The position numbers were made by a program, and so were the translations under genes. From Planctomycetaceae bacterium (GTDB taxonomy: Bacteria; Planctomycetota; Planctomycetia; Pirellulales; Lacipirellulaceae): a stretch of 16,248 nt of DNA. The notes beneath the pieces are model-generated. The model saw only the letters and a list, made by a program, of their open reading frames with translations. It searched no databases and had not been told where the DNA came from. Below are positions 1 through 7,010 of the stretch, one piece after another (the stretch's first letter is position 1; each line of letters begins with the position of its first letter). The stretch lies in assembly GCA_002713555.1 (NCBI GenBank), contig PATG01000018.1, forward strand, positions 120,283 to 136,530, written 5' to 3'.

Positions 1-745
1 TATTATCTGCCTCTGGCGTGATGCCATGATGGATAGCGGAGTGCCTGTAACGGAGTACTCGGACGAAGCTTGTGCGCAGCTTGTAGGCGGTGTGACGTGC
101 CAACACGTTGGCAGACTTCGTCGAGTCTTTCAGCGTTTTGGTGAAGTCTACGAGCAATACGAAGGATTGTATTGGAGCCACTTTCAGGCTGCTATCGATT
201 GGGACGACAGCGAAATGTGGCTGGAAGGCAGTTTGCAAAATGGGTGGTCTGTCTCGCAGATGCGCGGCAAACGATGGGAAACATTAGGCGTATCTCCCGA
301 AGAACAGCAATCAGCCAATAAGCAAGAAGTCGCAGAGCAGAACGCGGAGGCGGTTGCAGAAGACTCGCAAGGTTCTGCGCTGGAAGAAGAGACAGAGGAG
401 GGCGCAGGGTCAGGCAAAGCAGATGGAACTGCGACCTCAAAAGCTTCAATCCCACCAGCTACAACCCCACCAACGACTTCGGTTAAATCTCCTGACGCTG
501 ATGTGGAGGAAGCATCGCCTGCGGGTGCAGATAAAACAGAGGGCGAGACTGCCGATCCCGTGTTGAAGCGAACCCGTTTGCAAGTGGATGTAGAATCTCT
601 GCCTGACGATCTGGCAGAGGCATTTGAGAGTTTCAAATTGGCCATCATTGCCCACCGTCGTGAAGGCTGGCGAGATACGACTCCTGAATCTGTGGTCGAA
701 TGTCTCGATGCGCTGAAACAACTAGCGCTAGCTGAAACGGAGTAG
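1..745 (+). CDS. Conserved hypothetical protein with acidic Pro/Thr linker, 5' end outside window
   Basis: The reading frame is open from base 2, before the first internal ATG codons at 26 and 29, so the gene most likely begins upstream of the window and only its C-terminal part (about 247 codons) is visible. It has two globular-looking blocks. The first (through about residue 90 from ATG 26) is rich in Trp and Tyr, with HVGRLRRVFQRFG and YWSHFQAAIDWDD. The second, short helical block (about 185-239) contains LPDDLAEAFESFKLAI. Between them lies a low-complexity acidic and then Pro/Thr/Ser linker of about 95 residues. No signal peptide or membrane segment is visible. I do not recognise a named domain; the first block resembles proteins I associate with planctomycete genomes, but no function follows. 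The TAG stop is at 743-745. Confidence 0.75.
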   Translation, partial: IICLWRDAMMDSGVPVTEYSDEACAQLVGGVTCQHVGRLRRVFQRFGEVYEQYEGLYWSHFQAAIDWDDSEMWLEGSLQNGWSVSQMRGKRWETLGVSPEEQQSANKQEVAEQNAEAVAEDSQGSALEEETEEGAGSGKADGTATSKASIPPATTPPTTSVKSPDADVEEASPAGADKTEGETADPVLKRTRLQVDVESLPDDLAEAFESFKLAIIAHRREGWRDTTPESVVECLDALKQLALAETE

Positions 746-756
746 GTGGCTGGTTG

Positions 757-783
757 CCTACTGAACGGTAGCTTGGTTTTTTG
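757..783 (+). terminator. Possible weak intrinsic terminator after the first gene
   Basis: A 4-bp stem CTAC/GTAG (758-761 with 768-771) with a 6-base loop is followed within a few bases by six T residues (777-782) and then a run of eight G (783-790). The stem is short, so termination efficiency is doubtful. The T run and the position 12 nt after a stop codon are the main support. Confidence 0.25.
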
Positions 784-873
784 GGGGGGGTTCTACGAAC
801 ATCAATTGTTCAATAAATTTTATTGTAGGCAAAGGACGCCCGAAGTTTCACGATCTTGTCCTTACTCACAAAT

Positions 874-1060
874 ACATGTCATCCTGAAGGAGCGCTGCGA
901 CTGAAGGATCTGGTTTCTAGTAGAGTTCGTGTTGTAATTTTGGAGAGCACAAGCGCCCCCTTGCCGACACAAAATGGGACCACTGCCCAAGAGATAGCAC
1001 GCCTCACTCGGCTGCAGGCTAGATTCCTCGGTCGCTGCGCTCGGTCGGAATGACACATGT
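874..1060. repeat. Inverted-repeat element, about 187 bp, MITE- or REP-like
   Basis: The left arm (874-911) begins ACATGTCATCCTGAAGGAGC. The right arm (1021-1060), read in reverse complement, begins ACATGTGTCATTCCGACCGA. Aligned with two gaps, most positions agree over about 38 bases, including the cores GCGCTGCGACTGAAGGATCT and GCGCAGCGACCGAGGAATCT. The arms enclose about 110 bp with no protein-coding appearance. This TGTCAT-type arm with an AGCGnAGCGA core resembles dispersed palindromic elements seen across many bacterial genomes (family knowledge, not checked here). No clear target-site duplication was found. It could be a non-autonomous mobile element or an RNA-level structure. Confidence 0.6.
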
Positions 1061-1061
1061 G

Positions 1062-1129
1062 GGTAATGACGAAGGCGATAGCCTCGGGTAGCACGCCAAA
1101 AGGCATTGATAATCGCCAGGTCATTCACC
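1062..1129. repeat. Imperfect inverted repeat spanning the stop codon of the minus-strand gene
   Basis: GGTAATGACGAAGGCGAT (1062-1079) is the near reverse complement of ATCGCCAGGTCATTCACC (1112-1129); the arms differ by one gap and two bases and leave a loop of about 32 nt. An inner GCC/GGC pairing may shorten the loop. The right arm contains the TGA stop (1127-1125) of the minus-strand gene, so in that transcript the hairpin forms across the end of translation. No T run follows, so it would be a poor intrinsic terminator; an mRNA 3'-end stabiliser is another possibility. Confidence 0.45.
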
Positions 1130-1610
1130 TGCCGCTGGCTGCGTACTGCTCTGCATAATCGAGCGTCCATTGCTCAATTAACTGTTTAAAACTATCCAGG
1201 TCTGCTTCTTTGAGTAATTGGTAATGGTTGCGGCTGAAATTCTCTTTGTTACGAATAGCGCCTTTTGCTTTCAGATCAAGCACATGGTATTCGTTGTGAG
1301 GACTAATTGTCATGCGAAGTCGGCTGAAAAGATTATCTCGTTTTCCATGCTTAAGTGAGAGATCATCGCGGCGCAGTGCAGATCCCCAGCCCTTGTCATC
1401 AACGACCGTTTCGTGCTCAAAACCAGGAAAATTCTCCGATAGTTGCAGAAGGCACTTTTCGATGTACTCGGTCAACTCCAGCCGATATCCGGAATGCAAG
1501 CGTCGCCACTCTTCCTCGCTCATGGCCTGGGCCGCTCGGGCTGCCGCCTCTGCGTCACGTGCCTGATGGCCACGTTCGGTCGCACGTTGAAGTCGCTGTT
1601 TGAAATCCAT
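1125..1610 (-). CDS. Small conserved hypothetical protein (161 aa), planctomycete type
   Basis: The start is placed at ATG 1610 (MDFKQRLQRATERG), because the open frame upstream (to 1736) has poor protein character and the helical, charged sequence begins here; ATG 1619 is an alternative. Residues 1-45 form a Glu/Arg/Ala-rich helix likely to be coiled coil. They are followed by a mixed alpha/beta part with FPGFEHETVVDDKGWGSA, NLFSRLRMTISPHNEYHVLDL and a C-terminal helix ending EQYAASGR. No signal peptide, membrane segment or catalytic motif is apparent, so it is probably cytoplasmic. The sequence looks like a family I associate with planctomycetes with no known role. It is transcribed divergently from the small gene at 1874. 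Confidence 0.75.
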   Translation of the reverse strand: MDFKQRLQRATERGHQARDAEAAARAAQAMSEEEWRRLHSGYRLELTEYIEKCLLQLSENFPGFEHETVVDDKGWGSALRRDDLSLKHGKRDNLFSRLRMTISPHNEYHVLDLKAKGAIRNKENFSRNHYQLLKEADLDSFKQLIEQWTLDYAEQYAASGR

Positions 1611-1873
1611 TGCTAGCATCTCAGGTGGTGATTCTTGGGTGCTTTTGATCATCCAAAACGGAGCGTTGAGATGCAACCCCTGCCTGAAACGGCCAATTCC
1701 AGCAACAGGACCAGAAAAATGGGACTTTCCTTCCAAATAGGCTCAATGCCCACAACTAGTCCGGTCGATACTCCTCAGTACGAAGGGGGGTGTTGCGTTG
1801 TGAAGTAGGGCTAGGAGCCCGCTAGCACGGTAAATCAACACAAGACTCAATCGCTCGAAAGGAATCGCCAGCG

Positions 1874-2104
1874 ATGCCAAATACCCAACTCAAGGTGTAC
1901 TCGGGTCCTCAGGAAACCAGCACCTATGCCACCTCGGAAGACAATGTCATTGTTTCCGTGGGTGAGGTGCTGCCTCTCATCGCAGATGCAGTCAACAAAC
2001 AACGCACCTGGTTAACGGACTTTGAGCATGAGGACATCACGATTTCTCGTGATTTGTACGAAGTGCTTTCCGCTTATCAGTTTTTCAGTCGCCCCTCAGC
2101 TTGA
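1874..2104 (+). CDS. Small conserved hypothetical protein (76 aa)
   Basis: ATG at 1874 follows an AAAGGAA Shine-Dalgarno-like stretch about 10 nt upstream, which supports the start. The protein is short and soluble-looking with no Cys and no membrane segment. It has an N-terminal beta-like part (LKVYSGPQETSTYATSED), then EVLPLIADAVNKQRTWLTDF and a C-terminal helix with LYEVLSAYQFFSRPSA. The pattern of conserved-looking Trp, Tyr and Phe residues argues for a real folded domain; I recognise the type from planctomycete genomes but know no function. A GGGCT/AGCCC hairpin (1808-1820) lies in the leader region, about 55 nt before the start. The gene stands alone: its left neighbour is divergent and its right neighbour convergent. 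Confidence 0.8.
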   Translation: MPNTQLKVYSGPQETSTYATSEDNVIVSVGEVLPLIADAVNKQRTWLTDFEHEDITISRDLYEVLSAYQFFSRPSA

Positions 2105-2253
2105 TTTGAGATGATTATGGGGTTCGCCTGAAAAGGCTCTGTTGATAGTGCGGACGTTTCATGCGTTCGGGCACCGAGAGCGGCATTGGTCGGCAAGGTG
2201 TTCGAAGTCATTGTCATTGCTTGGCAAGACGTGCGGCTGGAAGGGTCTTATTT

Positions 2254-3480
2254 TTACTTCGACTCGGCCGTTGTCTCAAATCCTGACTTTGCCAGTTGCT
2301 TTGTAATGGCTGCTACGACCACATCCCCTAGAGTGGCCTGGCCTTTGTCCGCTTGGATCCGCTGATGCTCCTGGATCAGGTAGTTTTCGCGTTCTGCGGC
2401 GAGCTTGGCAATTTTCTTTTGAACTTCGCTACGCTTCACGGATAGTTTATTGACATAAGCTTTACGTTTTTCAGGTTCCAAAACCCGCAGCACTTCGGGC
2501 AGTTGATCTTCGTCGACTTCAGTAAGGATGTTTTCGTTGTCTTGAATTGTGTCGACCAGACAACGCATTTTGTTGCCGTACATCTTGCCGGACTTGACGA
2601 CCGCCCTACCGACGGCAATGCTTTCGCCGGCGGAGGAGGCATTGGAGTCCTGAGCAAGCTGGTTGGCTGCGTTGTGTTCACGTGTTTTTCGATCACCATA
2701 CCAGAGATACGTTTTATTGAGTTCCGCATTAAGTTGCAGGATGATTTTGTCTTGGGGACATTTGATTTGAACAACTGCACGATCCTGATCGATATTGAAA
2801 AATTCTCCCTCGGCCAGTTGCGCTCCCGCTTGCCATTGACCATCAACGCCCGATGTATGGTTACCACAATGGATTGTGTTGATGATAATACCTGACTGGA
2901 TGGCACGATCACAGGATTCACGGTAATCCACAGGCCCCTGGGTAAACGGTTCGTTACCAGCAATAAAAATCGTTTTGTAGGCATTGGGCTCTTGGGACCA
3001 GTCGAGTCGTTTGGTTGCTTCTTCCAGGACTTGTCCACAGTATTCGTCTCCCCCTTTGGTGCTCAATGCGAATAGTGCCTGCGACAATTTGTCCAGATTA
3101 TCCGTTAGGGGGACAACCTGGCGAATGTATCCTTCGGCGGCGGGCAATCTGGTGTTGCCATATTCAAACAGAGCCACGCGGAGTATCGGAGTCTGGCCGT
3201 GTTTTTTTGCCTTGGCAAATTGCTGAACGATCGTCCAGAGTTGGCTTTTGGCTTGATGGATCAAACCGTCCATAGAATTTGAGGTATCGAGGAGAATAGC
3301 TACGTCGACTGCGGCTCGTTTACCAGTGAAAGGTGTTCCAGCCAAAGGCGTTTTGGTTGAGATTTCAGGGCCCACCTTCTTCTCAACGGTGATGACAACT
3401 TCAGTCTGCTTCGCAGTGGTGGTGTTGACGAATGCTAACAACGTGCAGAATACCATTAGACCAGTGTAAGATTGCCTCAT
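2254..3480 (-). CDS. Exported von Willebrand factor type A domain protein
   Basis: The start is ATG 3480, chosen over the in-frame TTG at 3495 because GGAGG sits 8 nt upstream of the ATG; this gives 408 aa. Residues 1-23 form a signal peptide (MRQSYTGLMVFCTLLAFVN, Ala at the end of the h/c region before KQ). A vWA domain runs from about residue 56 to 235: the metal-ion-dependent adhesion site DxSxS is intact as DTSNS (65-69), and FIAGNEPFTQG fits the later metal-site loop. The rest is a Lys/Glu-rich helical tail (about 335-395) likely to form coiled coil. vWA domains bind protein partners through a metal ion; the partner here is unknown. No transmembrane anchor or lipobox follows the signal peptide, so a periplasmic location is inferred. 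A 161-base gap separates it from the upstream minus-strand gene. Confidence 0.88.
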   Translation of the reverse strand: MRQSYTGLMVFCTLLAFVNTTTAKQTEVVITVEKKVGPEISTKTPLAGTPFTGKRAAVDVAILLDTSNSMDGLIHQAKSQLWTIVQQFAKAKKHGQTPILRVALFEYGNTRLPAAEGYIRQVVPLTDNLDKLSQALFALSTKGGDEYCGQVLEEATKRLDWSQEPNAYKTIFIAGNEPFTQGPVDYRESCDRAIQSGIIINTIHCGNHTSGVDGQWQAGAQLAEGEFFNIDQDRAVVQIKCPQDKIILQLNAELNKTYLWYGDRKTREHNAANQLAQDSNASSAGESIAVGRAVVKSGKMYGNKMRCLVDTIQDNENILTEVDEDQLPEVLRVLEPEKRKAYVNKLSVKRSEVQKKIAKLAAERENYLIQEHQRIQADKGQATLGDVVVAAITKQLAKSGFETTAESK

Positions 3481-3641
3481 CGTCAGGTCCTCCAAAAGTT
3501 CTCAAAAAGAAAGATGCTCAACCGAACTTTAGACGCAATAGCCCGCCAAAAGTTCCTCGGTACCGAAATTTATTATTCGGCCATAGAATTCCTGAAACAA
3601 GACGCTGTTACACGCTCGTTACAGTGGGAGCTGGTGGGACG

Positions 3642-4223
3642 TCAGGCACTTTTTGTTGGATTCTTTGCCAGAACTTTTTGCAGTTCAGCTAACCATTTGG
3701 GGTGTGCTGGCCATGCAGGGGCTGTCACTAGATTGCCATCCACCACAGCCTCAGAGATGGCAACTTCCACATACTCTCCACCTGCAGCCTGCACTTCCGG
3801 GGCGCAGGCTGGGTAGGCGGTGGTCCTGCGTCCCCGAAGCACATCGGCCGCAGCCAGCAGTTGGGCGCCATGACAAATTGCCGCAATCGGTTTGTCGGCC
3901 TTGGCAAAATACTGCACCATGGCAAGGACTTGTGGATTCAGTCGCAAGTACTCAGGGGACCGACCGCCGGGTACGACCAGAGCGTCGTAGTCGGCTGGAT
4001 TCGCGTCGGCAAAGCTGGCATTTAACACAAAATTATGTCCGCGTTTTTCGGAATACGTTTGATCTCCCTCAAAATCATGCACGGCTGTTCTTACAGATTC
4101 ACCCGCTTGCTTGTCTGGGCAGATTGCATGCACCGTATGCCCAACCATTTGCAAAGCCTGAAAGGGAACCATGACTTCGTAGTCTTCTACATAGTCTCCG
4201 ACAAGGATCAATATCGTGGCCAT
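3642..4223 (-). CDS. DJ-1/PfpI family protein (class I glutamine amidotransferase-like)
   Basis: The protein is 193 aa, a usual length for a single DJ-1/PfpI domain. The nucleophile elbow [10 protein letters not shown] gives Cys117-His118, and Glu14 in VEDYE fits the acidic residue that tunes the Cys. [14 protein letters not shown] and the C-terminal [12 protein letters not shown] resemble the DJ-1D/PfpI subgroup. Family members act as glyoxalase III-like or deglycase-like enzymes, stress chaperones or peptidases; which applies here cannot be read from sequence. No signal peptide is present, so it is cytosolic. The start ATG lies 3 nt after the hemDE stop, with GAGGAG inside the last codons of hemDE and 7 nt spacing. 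Translation is therefore probably coupled and the two genes share a message. Confidence 0.9.
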   Translation of the reverse strand: MATILILVGDYVEDYEVMVPFQALQMVGHTVHAICPDKQAGESVRTAVHDFEGDQTYSEKRGHNFVLNASFADANPADYDALVVPGGRSPEYLRLNPQVLAMVQYFAKADKPIAAICHGAQLLAAADVLRGRRTTAYPACAPEVQAAGGEYVEVAISEAVVDGNLVTAPAWPAHPKWLAELQKVLAKNPTKSA

Positions 4224-4226
4224 CCG

Positions 4227-6158
4227 TCAACTCCTCGAACTTTTCTCATGCACAAAATCTACCAGGTACCGTACATTGTCTACAGACGTTTGTTGGAGCA
4301 CGCCATGGCCCAGGTTGAAGATGTGGCCTGGGCGATGCGCTGCAGCATCCAATACCTCATTGGCACGGGCGGCGATCGTGTCTCGATTTGCTAGTAATGT
4401 CAGAGGATCCAGATTGCCTTGTACGGCTCGGTCGTGTCCAACGGATTGCCAGGCGCTCTGGAGATCGATCCTCCAGTCGATGCCCATCACATGACCGCCC
4501 GCCTGGGCCATCAGGGGCAGCAAGGATGGATTGCCCGTACCAAAGTGGATGAGCGGCACCCCGGGAGTGAGGTTTTGGGCAATGAATTGCACATGCTGTA
4601 GCACGTAATGGCGATAGTCTTCCGGACCAAGACACCCTATCCAGCTGTCAAACAACTGAACGGCCTGTGCACCAGCCGCTATTTGGGCATTGAGGTAAAG
4701 CACAATGGACCTTGCCAGTCGTTGCATCATTTCATGCCAGGCCGTGGGTTGGCAGTACATGAGTGTCTTGGTATGCACGAAGTTACGGCTGCTACCACCT
4801 TCAATGGCATAGCTGGCAAGCGTAAAAGGTGCCCCCGCAAAGCCAATCAATGGTAGTGCTTCGGGCAGGTCGCGCCGGGTCTGAGCAACCGTTTCAACAA
4901 CGAATTGCAAGGCATCGAGATTCTCGAGTTCTCGAAGTCGATTCACATCACTTGCAGAACGAATTGGGTTATCAATGATCGGTCCATCACCAACAACGAA
5001 TTTGAGATCGAGCCCCATTGGCTCAAGGATAGGAAGCAGATCAGAAAAGATAATTGCCGCGTCAACGCCCAATTTTTCGACAGCGGTACACATGACTTCA
5101 CTGCAGAGTTGAGGATTCTTGCAAAGCTCAAGAAACGATGTTTTATCGCGCACTTCGCGATACTCTGCCATATAGCGACCAGCTTGTCGCATCAACCAAA
5201 TGGGCGTATACGGCACCGATTCTCTTCGGCAAGCACGGAGGAACGGGCTGTCCTGCCAAGCCGGCTGTTTTTGACCTGAGGTTTGTGAAATGTTTTCTAT
5301 AAGGGTTACGGACCTCTGCTGTTTGCGTTGGATCAACTGCGCCGATGCTACAGCCGTTTCGCGAACAAGACTCCCAAGCTTGGGGTGAGAAGGTTCAAAG
5401 TCGACATCGATAGCATGTTCACGGAGTTTTTCGCTTGTCGTTGGTCCGATAGAAGCAACGACCGTTTTATGCAATGCCTTCGCGAGATCGTTTTCCATCC
5501 CCAGCTTTTTACCAAGCTGGAGCAAATGAATCAGCTGTTGTGCAGAAGTAAAAAGAACCAGATCGACTTCTCCAGCGACCAGGCGTTGGATATTGTCTTC
5601 GAGTGGGCCGGTATCAGTCGGTAAATCCCAGCGGTAAATCGAAATCGATTCGACCGAAGCACCACGCGCTTCAAGACCTGCAATTAAACTTACATTGGGT
5701 AAACCGTATTCTTGGACTGCAACAACAAGATTTGCAATGGGCAGATTTTCATCGATTGTTGTAAGTAATTCGCGCCAAGTATTTGGTTCGGGAACGCGCC
5801 ACGTGGGTTCGATGCCCAATTCCTTAAGTGCTGCGGCCGGTTTGGGTCCGCGTGCAATTGTTTTGATGTCGGAGAGCGTATCCAAAAATTGTTGCCGATT
5901 GACGTGGCGCTCAATGCGCTCCACCAACATCCTCGTTCCCACGCCGGTAAGAAAGATCACGACATCAACTTGCCCGGTAATCAGGCGATTGGCAAAGTCG
6001 ATCGATGGACGATCTTCATCGACTTCGACTTCTCGCATTGATGGACTTACGAACGGTACACCATCGAATCGCTTGATAAGCCGTTCTATTTCGGCAGTGC
6101 GGCGACTTTCAAATGCGGCGACACGCAGGTTTGCATACGAAGCGGCGGGAGGATTCAT
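4227..6158 (-). CDS. hemE: Fused uroporphyrinogen-III synthase / uroporphyrinogen decarboxylase (HemD-HemE)
   Basis: The chain of 643 aa from ATG 6158 (a GTG at 6170 is also possible; neither has a clear Shine-Dalgarno) has two enzymes. Residues 1 to about 275 match HemD: two alternating alpha/beta halves with VDVVIFLTGVGTRMLVE, NLVVAVQEYG and VDLVLFTSAQQ. After a linker of about 30 residues, HemE runs from about 304 to 643: WLMRQAGRYMAEYREVR, IIFSDLLPILEPMGL (Asp373 fits the catalytic aspartate), GAPFTLASYAIEGG, LFDSWIGCL, HFGTGNPSLLPL, VQGNLDP and FNLGHGV. HemD closes hydroxymethylbilane to uroporphyrinogen III, and HemE decarboxylates that product to coproporphyrinogen III, so the fusion joins consecutive steps. 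Most bacteria keep them separate (HemE about 350 aa, HemD about 250 aa). It leads a minus-strand operon with the DJ-1-like gene. Confidence 0.93.
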   Translation of the reverse strand: MNPPAASYANLRVAAFESRRTAEIERLIKRFDGVPFVSPSMREVEVDEDRPSIDFANRLITGQVDVVIFLTGVGTRMLVERIERHVNRQQFLDTLSDIKTIARGPKPAAALKELGIEPTWRVPEPNTWRELLTTIDENLPIANLVVAVQEYGLPNVSLIAGLEARGASVESISIYRWDLPTDTGPLEDNIQRLVAGEVDLVLFTSAQQLIHLLQLGKKLGMENDLAKALHKTVVASIGPTTSEKLREHAIDVDFEPSHPKLGSLVRETAVASAQLIQRKQQRSVTLIENISQTSGQKQPAWQDSPFLRACRRESVPYTPIWLMRQAGRYMAEYREVRDKTSFLELCKNPQLCSEVMCTAVEKLGVDAAIIFSDLLPILEPMGLDLKFVVGDGPIIDNPIRSASDVNRLRELENLDALQFVVETVAQTRRDLPEALPLIGFAGAPFTLASYAIEGGSSRNFVHTKTLMYCQPTAWHEMMQRLARSIVLYLNAQIAAGAQAVQLFDSWIGCLGPEDYRHYVLQHVQFIAQNLTPGVPLIHFGTGNPSLLPLMAQAGGHVMGIDWRIDLQSAWQSVGHDRAVQGNLDPLTLLANRDTIAARANEVLDAAAHRPGHIFNLGHGVLQQTSVDNVRYLVDFVHEKSSRS

Positions 6159-6170
6159 GGAGGAGTACAC

Positions 6171-6782
6171 TTAGGTCGGATGTGGCTTACAGCGCTGGTG
6201 CGATTGTGGAACGATACCCACTTATGCTAGCTCTCATCAGATGGTATGAAAAGCGACTCTTTAGTAAGACATTGGACACACGAGGCATTAATTGCAGAAA
6301 AATAAAAATTCGCGGTGTTGCACCTCCCTTAGATTTTGTCAAGACATTGATTTCTTTATTCTCGATTTGTGTTTTCTGCATTAGGAAAAAAGTTGCTTGA
6401 CAGATCGAGCGAACATTCCCAGAATGTGCTCCTGTTACTTACACGTGATCTTTATCGTTATTACGAACTCCAATAATTGATTGCCAAAAACGCAGCAGCA
6501 TGGGCCTATCGGCGGTAGCATCTGCACGAATCTATTAACGCAGTAGTCTAATTTGTCGATCTAGTTTGGCGATACTTCGTGATACGCCAGAAAAGAAGAT
6601 TCTGAATAGAAGGTGGGACTTGGCGGAATGATACACTTATGCGCTTGCTGTGCGCGCGTATTCAGTGGAATGGGTATTCCCCAGTTGGTAGCTGTGGTAT
6701 CAAAAACCAAGGTGATGAAGTCGCGTAAGTTGCTTCAGTACGAGAACTATTAAAGATCGGGGTTTTAAGAATCGTTAGCGAG
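6171..6782. other. Left half of a gene-free region of about 1.1 kb; no gene seen
   Basis: Between the divergent hemDE and folK genes, both strands are interrupted by stops or carry only short frames with no protein character. Visible items: a nine-base inverted pair TGCAGAAAA (6293-6301) and TTTTCTGCA (6372-6380); a good plus-strand TTGACA box (6397-6402); a GATAC-TTCGT-GATAC pair near 6570-6585; a TTGGT/ACCAA pair around 6685-6710; and a motif GGAAYGATAC(CC)ACTTATGC present twice (near 6208 and near 6625). The hemDE promoter must lie in the first part, but I could not assign it with confidence. Confidence 0.6.
6397..6425 (+). promoter_or_regulatory. Candidate sigma-70 type promoter
   Basis: A perfect TTGACA (6397-6402) is followed after 17 bases by CAGAAT (6420-6425), four of six matches to TATAAT. 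It points rightward, toward the candidate RNA and folK, but more than 800 bases from folK. What it transcribes is not clear. Confidence 0.4.
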
Positions 6783-6788
6783 TATAAT
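6783..6788 (+). promoter_or_regulatory. Perfect TATAAT -10 box upstream of the candidate RNA
   Basis: TATAAT at 6783-6788 would set a start site near 6795. No good -35 box is found at 15-18 bases (the positions hold a G/T-rich stretch), so this could use an activator or an alternative contact, or be chance in a moderately A/T-rich gap. Confidence 0.35.
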
Positions 6789-6794
6789 GGGCCT

Positions 6795-7010
6795 AGCGGT
6801 TCTCCCCGCGTTCGAATATCCGTACCCCCCCCAGAAATTATTCATAAGAACACCATATTAGGAGGTGCACGACCAACGGGACTGACAGTTGGCGAGCCTT
6901 TTAGAATTCGTTTCTAGTAGGTTCGCGGAACGGAAGCCCGCCTCCTTGTATTGCTAGCAGGGAAGCGCGAATCGAGGGCCCGGGGCACGACGCCCTAGGG
7001 CCCTCGTTTC
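6795..7010 (+). ncRNA. Candidate structured RNA, unknown family, about 215 nt
   Basis: A closing stem AGGAGG (6860-6865) with CCTCCT (6941-6946) encloses three hairpins in a row: CCAAC/GTTGG (6873-6877 with 6888-6892), TAGAA/TTCTA (6902-6906 with 6912-6916) and GTTC/GAAC (6921-6924 with 6928-6931). The result is a four-way junction. Downstream, a GC-rich hairpin (6973-7006) followed by TTTCGTT looks like a terminator. The 5' end is placed after the TATAAT at 6783 and is approximate. No good open frame covers it. It does not carry the signature sequences of SRP RNA, RNase P RNA, tmRNA or the folate riboswitch, and I cannot match it to 6S RNA. An independent small RNA or the leader of a longer folK message are both possible. 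Confidence 0.45.
6973..7010 (+). terminator. Strong GC-rich terminator-like hairpin
   Basis: CGAGGGCCC (6973-6981) pairs perfectly with GGGCCCTCG (6998-7006). An inner GGGC/GCCC (6983-6986 with 6992-6995) extends the stem with a one-base bulge on each side, leaving loop ACGAC. The stem is followed by TTTCGTT, a modest U tract. It is the most stable hairpin visible in the window. Confidence 0.6.

Larger units (their letters stand above)
746..1124. other. Gap of 379 bases between two converging genes; no gene seen
   Basis: The gap lies between the stop of the plus-strand gene at 745 and the stop of the minus-strand gene at 1125. It holds a possible terminator, a G8 run, an A/T-rich stretch around 800-830, an inverted-repeat element (874-1060) and a second inverted repeat (1062-1129). 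Short open frames inside it translate the repeat arms and show no protein-like composition, so none is called. Confidence 0.7.

Noticed and set aside
184..648. Minus-strand frames across the first gene
   Set aside because: They mirror the repetitive acidic linker codons of the plus-strand gene and have Ser/Ala-rich shadow composition.
856..1170. Small open frames within the inverted-repeat element on both strands
   Set aside because: They follow repeat arms, lack ribosome sites and show no protein-like pattern.
6113..6400. Plus-strand frame of 95 codons over the hemDE start
   Set aside because: It is antisense to the hemDE N-terminus for part of its length and continues into A/T-rich non-coding text without a ribosome site.
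6745..6830. tRNA with a TTCGAAT T-loop near 6811
   Set aside because: The flanking bases do not form a T stem, and no acceptor or anticodon stem can be drawn.
6795..7010. Known RNA families: SRP RNA, RNase P RNA, tmRNA, tetrahydrofolate riboswitch
   Set aside because: The conserved core of each (SRP tetraloop region, RNase P P4 strands, tmRNA tag frame, folate binding core) is not found; closeness to folK alone is not enough for a folate switch, and a terminator hairpin plus about 230 bases separate it from the start.
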